In this document: positions 25,601 through 37,803 of the stretch, piece by piece | Position numbering within the stretch: position 1 is the first letter of the stretch | How the letters are laid out: each line of letters starts with the position of its first letter | Source: Apiospora phragmitis | Lineage: Eukaryota; Ascomycota; Sordariomycetes; Amphisphaeriales; Apiosporaceae | Length of the DNA: 64,000 nt | Reading direction: 5' to 3' | Assembly (NCBI GenBank): GCA_038363925.1 | Contig: JAQQWL010000005.1 | Coordinates: forward strand, 2,294,001 to 2,358,000 | The notes under the pieces: model-generated | Seen by the model: the letters and a program-made list of their open reading frames with translations, nothing else | The model's database searches: none | What the model was told of the DNA's origin: nothing | Program-made: the position numbers and the translations under genes

Positions 25601-26722
25601 AGCGTGATGAGCGATAGTTGCCTTTCTGGAATCGGGGAAGCGACTGCTAGCCAGTCACAGGCGATTCCCGCCCTCCCCAAATTGTTTGGTTTGAACAACC
25701 GACAAACGTGCTGCTGGGTCAGCGCCAGGTCAATCGACTGATGGGATTTCCCAAGCTTGGCGTCATATACCAGATCCATGGACATCCTGTACGCGTTGTG
25801 CAGCATCCAGCGCGTAGATCTGCAGGCTAAAGACAGTACGAGAGTACTTGAGCGGCTGTAGTGCCACAGTTTCAATGGTGTACCCAGCATGGATGGATGT
25901 TACCCGCTGCATCCGTGAGAGTTGCCATCAATGAACGAATGACATGCGTTCTAACGAGCCCATGTCATCCTAGTGTGTTCCCATCCATCAAGTCTTCCCT
26001 AGTCTTCCCAGATCAAGCCCCGAGGGCCAAGACTACCACCTAGACCCGGCCTATCATATCAGCCATTCTCGCCATTCTTGCCATTCTCCGCATGGCACAT
26101 CTGCGCCTTTCCGATAACCAACTCGTCGCTCGCTACACTCCTTCCCTTTTGAATGTTCCTTCTGCTCGGCCTCCACACTTTTCCCGCGCTTCAGTTCATC
26201 CATTCACCTTGTCGCTTATCCCCTCCTCTTATACCTCATTGTAATTCCATTGATTCACGGTAGACCTTCGCTGGTTGACGAGCTGCCTGAGCAACTAACA
26301 ATCTCTAACATATACCCCCCGTCCGGTTTGCAGCGCGCCCAAACCATAACGCCCAACATAGACAGTACAGAAAAGGGACTGTCTCACAACAACATCAACT
26401 GAAACCCAAAGTATTAGGTTCAAACTGCACATCCAACGAAGGCGCCTTCGACGACTCATGCATATCGGAGAAATGCATACATGAGCTCGTACTTGCATAC
26501 TTTCACAAAACCCCGGCGCTTCGGCAAGCAACAATCGTTGAAAACGGAGGAAAAGCTTCCTCTCCAACGACTCGCGAAATAATTGTACGGCCGACAAAAC
26601 ACGAGGCTTTATACAGGATCACCAACTCAACCTTATTGGACTGCAATTCGCACACTTGATTGGGCCGCGACGAATCGAACCACGCAACATCAGGGGACCT
26701 CGTGGTCCGTAAGCCAGTCCAG
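22681..26722. other. 4 kb gene-poor interval upstream of SEC2
   Basis: One 197-codon ATG frame exists at 23296-23889, but it lacks recognisable motifs and overlaps open frames on the other strand, so I do not call it. The interval 26100-26720 is rich in C/T tracts and is probably the SEC2 promoter and leader. A 10-bp direct repeat (TGTCAGCTCC) occurs at 24831-24850. Confidence 0.45.
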
Positions 26723-29058
26723 ATGGACGGGTACGTGCAATTCTGTGTTACATCTCCGATTACTCGAGCCTACCATGACACCATGACACATACACACACC
26801 TCCCCCTCTTCCATCATGCTCTTGCCTTCTGTCTACCTTTTGCCCGTATAGACCAGTTTTGGAGCTATATTGGTCTCACAATTGGCTATGATCCTAATAC
26901 GACTAACATGGGGAAATTCAGCTTCATCCACATGGCATCATGGACAGGGCATCAGGCCGGCTCTGGTCCTAATACGCCACCGCGCGGTTATGGCCATTTC
27001 AGATCTCTCTCCACCTTCTCAGGCGTGTCGCCTCGCTCCAAATCGCCGCCACACGTCAGATCTCCTTCTTCGTCGCATCTGTCCAGCATGACAGCGACAG
27101 GGGAACTACCGCAGCCGACAGTCGAGGTCCATACGCCGACGCCGCCGAAGAGGATGCCGTCAAAACAGTCGTTGATGGATGACCAAGAGTTTAGCACACA
27201 TCTTGGTCCGAGAAGCAGAGCCATGAGTCGGGCAGATGGATCGAGCCCCGATCCAACCACCCATCACCCTGATTTGGACGACGAAGTCGCGACCCTCAGT
27301 ACCAAGCTTGTCAATGCGCTTAACCATCAGACCAGTCTCGACGACACACTAAGCTCCACTCGCCAGGAGCTGGAGTCCTCAAAAGACCGGATACGTGAAC
27401 TCGAGGACCAGGTCGCACGCCAACAGGAGATGCTGGCCGGGGACGTTTGGGTCAAGCGGAAAAACGTCGAAGCAGACAAGAAAGATATGCTATCCAAGAT
27501 CGTTGAGGAGAAACGGGTGCGTGGCGAAATGGAGAAAGAGAAGAAGAAGATCGAGCAGGAGTTGGAAAACTTGACGCAAGCTTTGTTTGAAGAAGCCAAC
27601 AAAATGGTCATATCGGCCAAGGAAGATGCCCAGAAAGAACATGACGCACTTCAACGCAAGAACGAACAACTGAAGGCCCAATTAGCCGATAGCGAAAGTC
27701 TGCTGAAGTCGTCGCAAGAGCAGCTTGTCCAGCTCAAGCTCGTCCTGGAGCAAATGACGGCCGAACGCGATGACCATAGTGGGACCACGCCATCTTCTCC
27801 GGGATTTAGCAAGTTCGCGCCCACAGATGAGGACGGAAATACCTCCGAGGCCATCTCCCAGAGCGGTATCGCGGAGCCTTTATCGCCTACGTATCCTACG
27901 AATCTTACTCACCTACTCCAGCCTGTGGTACGAGTGGACCTATCCTCTTTCGACGATTTCATGGCTCTTGTCAATGTTTCGAAAAGAGCGCCTAGCCGTG
28001 CTTCCTCGGGCTCGTATAGTGGACTGAGCCTAGGATTACTAAACTCGTCGAGTGCCAACTCCGCGCCCTCCAATGCGTCGACAACTTCATTGTCTGCAGC
28101 CGGCACCTCCATCCATACGACGTCGCCTCAAACTCCCAATACCCCGTCGTCAGCCATCAGCACTGGCTCCTCTGGGCCACTACCGCCGTTGAAAGATAGC
28201 AAATTCTACAAAAGGGTACTCGTCGAGGATATCGAACCAACACTGCGACTCGACACAGCGCCTGGGCTATCATGGCTTGCCAGGCGAGCTGTGCTCAGTG
28301 CCATGTGTGAAGGCACCCTCGTTGTGGAACCCGTCCCATCGAACAGTCCGTTTGCATCTATAAGTAAGCCGCAATTCTATCCATGTTCTCTATGCGGCGA
28401 CACGCGCCGGGACGAGTCTCACTTGCGCAACCACCGATTCCGAACAAGCGAGGCCGACACTGCTCAGCGTTACCCACTTTGCAAGTACTGCCTCGGTCGC
28501 GTACGGTCCACGTGCGACTTCTTGGGCTTTTTGCGCATTGTGAAAGATGGATTCTGGCGGGCCGATGACGCTGATTCGGAACGAGCCGCATGGGAGGAGA
28601 GTGTAAGACTGAGAGAGCAAATGTTCTGGAGCCGCATCGGAGGTGGAGTCGTGCCTGTCTCTCACCCCTTCCACGGTCGCACGGAAAGTTCAGCTGGGAA
28701 GAGTCCACGCATGAGCATAAGTCAGGAGGGTCAACCTGAAGCCGTCCACCAGGCAGCGGAACGTGCAAACGACGACGGCAAAACCCAAACATTACCCAGA
28801 GACGCATCCGAGGTTACGCTAACACCTCAACCCATCATTACGGAATCAACTGAAGTCTTTGACTCTGTTGAACCTGTCGCGAAACTCGAACCCCCAGTTA
28901 CTCCCACCCACATACCTGCGGAATTTCTGTCGGAAGATGAGGTGACGAGCTCAACTGCGGATCTCAAAAGCTCGTCACAAACACTAGAAGCCCCAATCAA
29001 GTCAGACGATGGGGTGAAGCGGCTCTCTTTGTCCATTCCTGGAGCATTCGAGGAGTGA
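26723..29058 (+). CDS. SEC2: SEC2-like guanine nucleotide exchange factor for the exocytic Rab (Sec4)
   Basis: The main frame is open from 26908 to 29058. I favour an 8-nt first exon (26723-26730, ATGGACGG) joined over a 191-nt intron (GTACGT donor, GACTAAC branch site, TTCAG acceptor at 26921), giving MDGFIHMASW and about 714 aa; the alternative is the ATG at 26908. Ser/Pro-rich residues 1-125 precede a long parallel coiled coil at about 125-290 that contains the Sec2 core (LTQALFEEANKMV), the segment that opens Sec4. After a Ser-rich linker, a conserved C-terminal block (about 440-590) holds a zinc-like CxxC...HLRNH...CxxC arrangement and the DFLGFLRIVKDGFW motif, as in fungal Sec2/Rabin8 relatives. 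The acidic C-terminus ends in LSLSIPGAFEE. It acts on post-Golgi vesicles in polarised secretion. Confidence 0.85.
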
Positions 29059-30761
29059 GTCAACAGAGAGCATCTTCAGCATAATCTTGTCTTGCCAGCT
29101 CCTCTACGAAAGAGAGGCTGGCATATCGTTTGCTTACACGATACTATCACTCACTTAGACCATTTTGTGTAATATTAGTCCACTAAAGTATGGAAGACCT
29201 CTTCATCGAGAGGTCGGGAAGGTGCATGGAACTTATGGCAGCGGCGTTTTGGGGCATTTTATTTTTATCTTTTTTGTAATGGACTAACCTGAAAGGCTTG
29301 GGAATTACAGCTGTCGTTGGGGCACAGCTGATCGATAGTCAGTGTGATGGCGTTTTGGAGGAGCAAGCATTATTTTCAGGGGGCACAGACACACTGACTG
29401 GAGCAGCCAATGTATTGGTACACTATTTTGGGTTGATGCATTTGAGGATAGGCGGTCCACGGAAGGAAGGACAGACATGACGAGGTTGGCACTCATGTCC
29501 GCTGTTCGTCCAGCCTACTACGGTTTGAAAAGTTCACGTTTTCGATTCCTCATTAGTAGAGGCCTCGGTTGGGGCCTTGCATAACAGCATACATACTTAT
29601 GTTAATGATCTTCACGATCCAAGAACAGGTTTCTACTTTCATTCCTTGATTATATAGATAAATGCGACATTTACAATGCTAATCATGTCTCATCGCTGTA
29701 CAATACGATCACAACATGGCATGGTGCTTTGAGAATGGCAGCACGAGCGTCCGCAATTTTAGCCCCTATCCCTCTTGTCGTTCGTGGACTTGCTTGAGCT
29801 CCTTTATCGCCCACCGCCTAATTCCCAATTCAAGATGAGGCCCACTTCCGCCACCACCGGCACCGGCTTATGACCCTCCAACATTGCGCGGAGATGAATA
29901 CTCCCACCATTTCACGATCTTGGGTAGCCACTGCGCAGTCCGTCCTTCGGCGTCTCCAAAGACCAGCTAGAGGCCTCTGTCTCGACATATACATACCCAG
30001 TCTCCTGCGAAGGAGATCACTTCCGCTCAAAGCCGACCGGTAGCAGCAGAACTGGCCCCATGGCCTGCGCGGCGGCATAGAAGGGGCCTTCTTGGTCCGA
30101 CAGTAAGCCAGCCATTCATTCATTCGGTGACGGCTCCATCGTCGGCAAGCAAACATCGGCCGGGACGTTGGCTCTCGCAAAGCCTCGCAACACTTCAGGT
30201 AGAAGGCACAGGAGCTGTCGCACGCCAGATAAGTTGTGCCGAAAGACGGCAGCTCGGAAAAAGAGTATAAGTCAGAAAGTAATCAGGCGGGCAACTCATC
30301 CACCTTCACCTGTGATGGAGAGGCGACTGCCTCTCGTACGTGTTCTTTTTGTATCCATTATAGGGTTCCCAGACGGAAGTCAGAATCCTGACTGAATGGA
30401 CTACACGCAACCTTGTGCGTTGTATCGAGTATTGGACGAAGGCTTGGCCATATAAATTTGTGTTACCATCGACGACTACTTATATATATGGGCCAGCCAT
30501 ACCGGAGCGGGTCTCGAAGGCCATTCTCAGAAGTATACTGTTGGTCATCATGATATACTGCAATTGATTATAAACTAGTGAGATACTCTGTTTGCCCGTT
30601 ACTCAGTAAGGTGAAAACCACAAGTGGAAACGGCAACCAATGCTGTAATGAGAGGAAGAAGGTGCGATGAATAATAGACTCTGTGGTGTGACTTCCCTGG
30701 ATCCGCACTTGCCAAACCCCAATGCTCAGACCCAATCAAAGCAGCAAACATCCTTCCTTGC
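29059..30761. other. convergent intergenic region, no gene seen
   Basis: About 1.7 kb between the stops of SEC2 and the P450 gene. Short frames only. Weak A+T enrichment near 29230-29290 and 29640-29700 is consistent with 3' untranslated sequence. Confidence 0.5.
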
Positions 30762-32504
30762 TCAGGCGTCTTCTTCCATCAACAACAGCCTTGCCATCTC
30801 TTGCGACCTGACCTTGAGTACACATTCGAATGGCAAAGGATGCCTGCAGTTTGTGGGGAAATGGTCAGCTAATCAATTCTGCCAGGCCACGTTATTTATC
30901 GTCAAAGACATGGACTCACCCTCCTAATCCAACAGAGACGCCGGGCTCCGGTATCTTGGGTTTCCCTTCATCGTCCAGGGCCTGCTCGAGCTCGAATGCG
31001 GCGAGGAAAGTCGCCAGGAACATGTAAACGCTTTCAAGAGCCAGCCAGTTCCCGGGACACTTCCGCCGGCCAAACCCAAAATTCCCAAGCGGATAAGGTT
31101 CGCCGCGGTCATACCGGCTCGGGTCGAAGACGAGAGGGTTCTTGTACGTACCAGCATCCGTCGCCATGGCCGCGGTATTCGTGAGCACCATAGTTCCCGC
31201 AGGAATGAGCATGCCTCTATATACGTCGTCGCGCAGACTCTTGTGCGGTATGTTCAGAGGGTTCAGTGGCAGGCATCTCATCGTCTCCATGATGAAGTCG
31301 TCGAGACATTTCAGCTCGCAGCGGTCGCCAAACGCTGGTAGGCGTCCTTGGCCCTCGGGATAGAGTATCATGTCAAGTCTCGCCTGAATTACCCGCTGGG
31401 ATTCCGGGTGCCTGGTCAGGAATAACATGCAAGACAGTACTGTTGCCCAAGTGGTGTTCCCTCCGGCAATGATGCTCGCCCCCGTTGCCCCCTTTATGTC
31501 TGCCAAGCTCGCTTCCTGCGGCCTGCCTCCCTTGGCGTTTTCGACAAAACGGTCCCAGTGTATCTTCATAAAAGACGATGGCGCAGTATTTGCTTCTATG
31601 GCCCTCATATTGGCATCCCAGGGCTGGTCATGGACTGCCTGTATGGCCTTTCGGCTCACCCGGGCATGGCGCAAAGCAGCCGAAGGATTGAGCCAGTCGG
31701 GTAAGAATCGGATGGGTGGAAATATATCGACAAGGCTTGTCCCCGCTATACCACCAGCGGCAGTCGCCTGGCTTGCTGCTTTGGTCATCTCGCAATATGG
31801 GGAGCTTTCGCTTGGAACCTCTTGACCAAATGCTATCCGGAAGATAATGCTCGTCGTCATCAGAAGCGTAGACTCCCTCCAGCTACCCGGGCCCTTGATC
31901 AAAGACCGCACAGCCTTTCTGCTTTCCTGTAACTGCATCGGGCGGAACATTCCGACATTAGAGCGGGAAAAGGTGCTCTGGAACATCTTACGATGAAGCT
32001 TGAACTGGTCTCCCCATTTCAGGAATGTCAAGGTACGACCCCAGCCCATGCTGATCTGAATTAGGCCTCATTCCAAGAGATCTGGATTCATGCAACAGCC
32101 ACTTACATCTCGAACAAGGTGAAATCTGGTCTATCGCAATAATTGGCTCCTCGCTGATCAAGCAAATCAGTTGCAGCAACTGCGCTGTTCAGCACAACCA
32201 TGTGTTGACCAAGCATATTGACGTAAATTACGTCTGAGCCTGTTCACGGGTTGGTCAGCAGTCAAACCGGACTAGCCATGATAGAAAATCTCTGCTCACT
32301 ATATTCGATGCTCCATCGCATATAATCTCTTTCTGGTTGGTCAGCGCTGACCTGACCTAGGTTTCCTATGAAAAATCTCCTCGGTGGTCCAGGTGGTAAT
32401 GGATACGGATTTCTCCTTCCGAACCGGCTTTTCCACAGGATGAAAACTACCAACGCTGCGAAGAATAACGCGCCTATGAGGCCGTGGACCTGAGAATCCA
32501 TCAT
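30762..32504 (-). CDS. cytochrome P450 monooxygenase
   Basis: Four exons: 32300-32504, 32107-32239, 30920-32050 and 30843-30762. All junctions are GT-AG (GTGAGC/AACAG, GTAAGT/ATCAG, GTGAGT/CTGCAG), and the splice gives 516 aa in a continuous frame. There is an N-terminal membrane anchor (about residues 8-25) and a proline hinge (LPPGPP, about 37). The I-helix reads AGGNTT, the K-helix ExxR is ETMR (about 368), FDPSRY stands in for the PERF motif, and the heme loop is FGFGRRKCPG with the thiolate Cys near residue 447. The last exon supplies the usual HPLPFECVLKVRS ending and would be missed by a single-frame model. The resemblance is to fungal class II P450s of the O-methylsterigmatocystin oxidoreductase type; the substrate cannot be read from sequence. 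It is ER-bound and needs a P450 reductase. Its 5' end faces a Zn2Cys6 regulator 1.8 kb away. Confidence 0.92.
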
Positions 32505-34307
32505 CTAGTAATGCAACGATCGAGTGATATCGGAGCTCAGTTCTGAGGAACATGAGAAATGGTCCTGAGAACGCGAAAGGGGCCCTGAGAAAGATATAAA
32601 TAGGACTCTCCGAGAAACATGGATTGTTCTGCAAACACCCGAGTGTCCTCGTAAACGCAGGATAGCAAGACAAGCGGCCTATCGAGGCCCGGGAATGGGA
32701 GGCGAAGCAAGTCAGGCATTTGTTATAGTGCTATCAGTCCATGATCCTAGCGCATTACCCTCCAGGACAGACTGGTCGTCATGATTATTCCTGCAAAGAC
32801 TCCCCCACATGAGGTATCCCGTGCCGATTCATTTCCATAATGGGGGTTCCTGAGCCGCAAAATAGGCCGAATGGACAATTGACAACTGTTGCGCAAACAC
32901 AATTGGAGGGATGAATGCTGTGGAACTTTGGCTAGATCAAGGTGGGAATACTCGGATCCTATCACGGCATACGGCTTCGGGGGGCAGAGGTGCCGACCCC
33001 TATCATCCCAATAGTCTTGGCTAGAAAGGGTCGTGGAAGGGATGAGGGCGTCGACGTGGGTGATGGACAACCAAAGGCATGATGGAAACCGGTGAAGGGG
33101 ATATCTTCACCAATAAAGCTGACATGTATAGACGATTGGCAATATATTGCGGGCAAGGTTACCATGGATTGGGACTCTAAGGTATGTTTGTTTGGCTTGG
33201 CTTTGGCTTGCGTGTAGTCGGTAGAGGAGACCTACTTCCGACGACTCGAGATACCGGTGTCCAGCGGAGGCTCATGCCTGCCCGCCTTGGTCTACGTGGG
33301 ATGTTGATGTGCAGTGCGTCACATTATATACCATTACATGCATGACTGTAGTTGGAGTCTGCTTGAACTCAGCCAGTGACCGACTGCAGCCACGGGCTGA
33401 TCCGTGATGAATTGCCCATGGCAAGTATAGGCAATGGTCATGAAGAAAGATGTTGCCGGTGCGGCAATGCAAGGATGATGAGGTTGCCGAGGGCTTGTAA
33501 GCCACACATACCACCTGATCTATACCGATTCTGGGCTTTCCATTCACAACAGGGGGAGACATCATTGGACAGAAAAATGGGGTTGGTGCTGACACCCCCC
33601 CCCCCCAATATCGATCTCCCAGTTGGTCGTTTCCCCAGAATGCGGCTGCTGTCGAAGCCCAGTCGTGCCATGTCCATTTGGCAGAAGATCAGTCTCTTGC
33701 GCATGGGGGTAGTGACACTCGCTAGCAAGCACAACAGAATATCAGCCGAGCACCCAAGCAATCATATCAGATACGTAGGGCCGCAACCATCTGGCCGGTC
33801 CGACACACAACACACCAACCACCCCCCTTGCGTGCCAATCAACATCCGTTCCGGATCTTTTGACTGAACTGCGCGCACTGGGCTGCAACGCCCAACTGCG
33901 AAACAACTTCCTATTTCAAGAGCCCTGACACTCTGCTCCATCCGCTCGAGTATGTAGGTATTGTCATAAATCCAGCGTTTCCCGGATCACTCCCTTGGCC
34001 AACCTCATCTCTGCTTCATTTGGTGCGGATGTGGGGAGATCTGATGATAGCCTGCCTGGGACCTGAGCCTGCTGACCGAACGCCTTACATCAAGACTCGG
34101 AAACCGTAAGTGGGCAAACAAGTGAGCCGGCGTGCTACCTCGTCCTGGGAGGAGCAGCCAATACACGCTCGATCCTTAAGTTGGTCACATTGCCGGATCA
34201 ATCGAATTTGCCGGCAGGGCAATTTTCACTTCATCCGGCAACGCCAGGTGCTTGTTCGAATAAACGCATAGGCAGGTTAGAGCACTACTGTCTACTACTT
34301 GCGCGCC
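32505..34307. other. divergent intergenic region between P450 and Zn2Cys6 gene
   Basis: About 1.8 kb that should hold both promoters. It contains a run of twelve C residues at 33595-33606. No coding signal was found; the frames seen are short and mutually overlapping. Confidence 0.5.
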
Positions 34308-37235
34308 ATGGACCAAACCTCAGATATCAAACCGTCGGCGTCCCCCACGCCTGCTTCTACACAGGTATCCATTTCAGGTGCGCCTATCAAAAGGAGGGCA
34401 CCCATAGCTTGTCGAAGGTATCGTGCATTTCGACCCAAAGAAATCTGAACAGCATTTGCTTATCACCCACCCCAGGTGTCGGCGTATGAGGAGCAAATGT
34501 ATCCATGAAAAAAATCACGGGCCATGCCAGGGATGTATAGAAGCTGGGAAGCCCGACGATTGGTAGCTATGACTCCCACCATCTGACCGGTTTGCGTTTA
34601 GTCTCACTGAGATATTATTAGCTTCTACCCGGGCCGCGGCGAGTCCACGGAGGATCGTCAGTTCCGCCATCCGCGCCAAAGGGCGGACAGAAAGCACAAT
34701 GGCAAACTACCAAGGGTGAACAAGGAGAATGCGGTGCCCCCCAGTCTTACCACCAGTAGCAACACACTGGACTGGGATGGTGATGAGTTGGCGCTCCTCG
34801 CAGATGTCGAAACGGTGAAAGAGGGTGTCCGAGCCTTCACCCAGCACTTCTTTCAACTGGGCTTCATCGCCACAGACGATTTCCTTCTGCAGGTGGAGAA
34901 AGATTCTAGAGGATAGGCGCTTTCCTCCTGGTGAGCATCCTCAGCATATCTGCACGATTCAATAGGAATTACGAGGCTGCACAGAAGGTTGTGCAATCCT
35001 ATCTGGACTGTGCCGAGAAGCTGGCTCTGAGGGAGCTTTACCAACCTATCACTCTGGAAAGATGCCAAGCGTTTTTCCTCTTGTCCATCGCCCAGCATGG
35101 CATGGGTGAGAACAAGTCGCAGCAATGTAGGTCATTATTGGTTTCTATACTCAGCGAGCACGACACTAATCCCGGCAGATTAACATGGGTATAGCCATAT
35201 CGATGGCCACTGAGATGCACCTTCACCGCGAAGAAACGTTTAAGCAAATAACGGAAGACTCAACACAAGAGGCAAGAATCAGGGCCGAATCCGCTCGACG
35301 TACTCTTGTAAGTGCTTTCATGGTAGACTTGGTGGCCCTCGACCAATTTCTATCGATTATGTGCCTTGGTGTCTGCAGACTGACCCAAAACTTGTGAAGT
35401 GGATGCTGCATAGTAAGTGATTCCTGCACCAACAAGAGTTTTGTATGCTCAGATGGTTAGGCCAGGACAACCTCCACTCTGGCCCCTATAAGCCGGTACT
35501 ACTTGCGGCGAGCGACATAACGACGTTGCTGCCCTGTGACGAAGACGAGTTTCGCTGCGGCGAATTCCAAGTAAACCCTCGAGCGGCGCTTGTTGGAACG
35601 CCACCGGCGGATCTGAATCCAACCCTGACGACACTCGGTTCACGATCGCTCTTTGCTACCCTCATCCAAACCCACCATATCTGGGGCACAGTTGCGCGCC
35701 GAGCTGTAGCAAACAAGAAAAGCCGTCATCCCAACGACACTGGCAGCGACTACGCAAAGATAAGAAGCCAGCTGGCCGACTTTGAAGAGAACTTGCCGAA
35801 GAATCATGCTTACGACAACCTCTTTCTGGCTGGGTACCGAAAGAAAAACGAGGATCTTGTGAGCTGCCCTGAATTTCTGGATGGCATGTGATGGTCTGAC
35901 GCAAGGTACAGGCATATCTAAGTGCTTGTGCAACCTTAAGGCTGAGTAACATTGTTCTTCGGAAGGCATATCTTGGGGAGTATGTATTGCCAGAGATCCT
36001 TCCCATGGGCAATCCATTAACTTTACTACAGCATGATCCGCTCGTTGGACAGCCCCCATTCTGGCCTGGGAGCGCATATCCTTTGTACAATATCCAAGGA
36101 GCTCTTCGACAATGTCCTTGATCTTTACAAGCAGATTGACGCCCAATTTGGTGAATCGGATAGGCCCTTGGAAGAAATGGTTGGGTCTCAGATGGCTGTA
36201 AGTGAAGCATTTTACGCCGTAGCTCCGGCCAGTTTCCTAACAGCAGTCCCCTAACATGTAGCAGGCGTTCTGTGTTTACAGTTGCGGCTTGCTTGTATCT
36301 TATCTCGTCAAGTTCCCTAAGCGTGAGTATTATAAGTATCCCGTTTTCATTTCATATCAGCCTATTAAACGGCCTATAGTCGATCAACGCCCCGAGCTAA
36401 ATAAGTATCCACCTATACGGATGTATGACCGTATCATCGGCATTCTGGAGGAGGCCCAGGCAATCTGGCCTCTGGCTTCCAGTTGGCTCACGGGCCTAAA
36501 GAGCTGGATGGGTGGCCCAGATACAGGTAGAGTATATGAAGGCGTCTTCATGGCGGACGGCGTAAGGTTGCCCCGAGTCCTCGACATCCTCGAATGGAAA
36601 ATTAATCCTGCTCTCATGGACAGAAAGATCCCTTACCACATGCTTTCCTGCACCCCCCTGTTTCTACGCCCGCAGACAAGATGACAGGTCTTCTCTCGCC
36701 CTCCTTTGTTCATGGCAAGGTCGAACCAAAGCAACATCTCATCCCTCTCGCGCATACCGAGCCTGCAATTCTGCCACCTCTGCAGTCGAGTCAATCCATT
36801 TCCATCGAACCCCCCTCGCTCCCGCCGCCACCACTTGTAGAGTACATGAGTCCTACACAGCAGCAGCAGCAACCGCCGACGCAGTATCATCACCCTCAAT
36901 ACAACAGTTACTCGTCCCAGTTGCCCAACTATGGTAAGCCCGATCATACTCATCATCAGCAGCAACAGCAACAATACGAAGGCATGTATGCCCTTCACCA
37001 CAGTCAACACGGCGGCGGCACCCCTACCGCGCAAATTTCGCCACAAGTCGCCAACACGTACGACCATAACCCGGCTTTCATGCCCGACTTCAACAACTTT
37101 ATCTCTACCACGAACGACGGCTTCAATCTCCAGCTCCAACAACTCATGGGCGCACCTTGGAATGCACCGGATGCGACAGCTCCGTTGTACAATCATCACC
37201 ACCTGGCCGACTTGTCGACGCAACCGCCGACATAA
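34308..37235 (+). CDS. Zn2Cys6 transcription factor with fungal_trans domain (three apparent frame breaks)
   Basis: Eleven exons are inferred: 34308-34417, 34476-34562, 34622-35126, 35179-35307, 35400-35412, 35461-35858, 35912-35983, 36032-36197, 36265-36322, 36380-36526 and 36676-37235. Splicing of exons 1-3 builds a complete binuclear cluster (C-x2-C-x6-C-x8-C-x2-C-x8-C, about residues 36-67), whose last Cys is split by an intron, followed by the FYPGRGE/DRQFRHPR block. The middle homology region includes SILSISARF, INMGIAI, the ESARRTL/WMLH/QDNLHSG segment and a FCVYSCGLL helix. The C-terminus is rich in Gln, His and Pro. Continuity fails by one base near 34911 (missing), near 35120 (extra) and between 36055 and 36095 (extra). 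Corrected length would be about 747 aa. This is either a decayed gene or sequence error. It is likely a nuclear pathway regulator with unknown targets. Confidence 0.75.
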
Positions 37236-37464
37236 CAAGGGGGTGTATATATATACACATACGTATCTTTCTTCTAATTTCGTTTTTTATATTTCCCAAA
37301 ACGTTTTCGGTAGGGTGGTTAGCGTCGATTTGACATTATTTTTATGAAACGGATCAAAGCGCTGGATCTCGATATAGCGATCGATGATGGATATACCCAG
37401 GCAGGGGACATATAAGTAAATATAACAAGTTCTATTCTCTAATTCTCCAATCGGGTTGTTTATA

Positions 37465-37803
37465 TCAAGTTGGTAATATTTCAAGCTGTAGGTAGAGATT
37501 GTCGAGTAGCAATAGATAACACATACTCGCATCCGCTTTGTCCCTCACGATGGCCAAGTTCAAACTTGCGTCTACATAGTCAAGAAGCTCCGTGTAGTAG
37601 CCAACTTCTTTAGCTGCTGAACGCAGGGAAGTTTGTCTGATAAGCAGGAGGTATGGAATGCAGCCTCGTGAAGTTTGTCTGATAAGCAGGAGGTATGGAA
37701 TGCAGCCTCGTGAATAAAGCCTGTCCCAGTACCTCTCCATTGTCATGTTGATAGCACAGTCGAGATATCCAAGCCTTGATATAATGAGCGGGCCGTAACT
37801 CAT
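37465..37803 (-). CDS. small ORF with internal 14-residue duplication, unassigned
   Basis: 112 codons from an ATG at 37803 to a stop at 37465. The central part reads as plausible protein sequence (helical, amphipathic) and contains two identical copies of a 14-residue unit with core RGCIPYLLLIRQTS, caused by a perfect 42-bp tandem duplication. No domain is recognised. It lies between the 3' ends of the Zn2Cys6 gene and KAP95. It may be a fragment of a larger, broken gene rather than a working one. Confidence 0.22.
   Translation of the reverse strand: MSYGPLIISRLGYLDCAINMTMERYWDRLYSRGCIPYLLLIRQTSRGCIPYLLLIRQTSLRSAAKEVGYYTELLDYVDASLNLAIVRDKADASMCYLLLLDNLYLQLEILPT
37628..37711. repeat. perfect 42-bp tandem duplication
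   Basis: Two identical 42-bp units, 37628-37669 and 37670-37711, head to tail. The identity implies a recent duplication. The length is a multiple of three, so the minus-strand frame through it stays open. Confidence 0.95.

Noticed and set aside
26600..26700. Possible tRNA on the minus strand (GGTTCGATTCG near 26675)
   Set aside because: The flanking bases do not form a T-stem and no acceptor stem can be paired.
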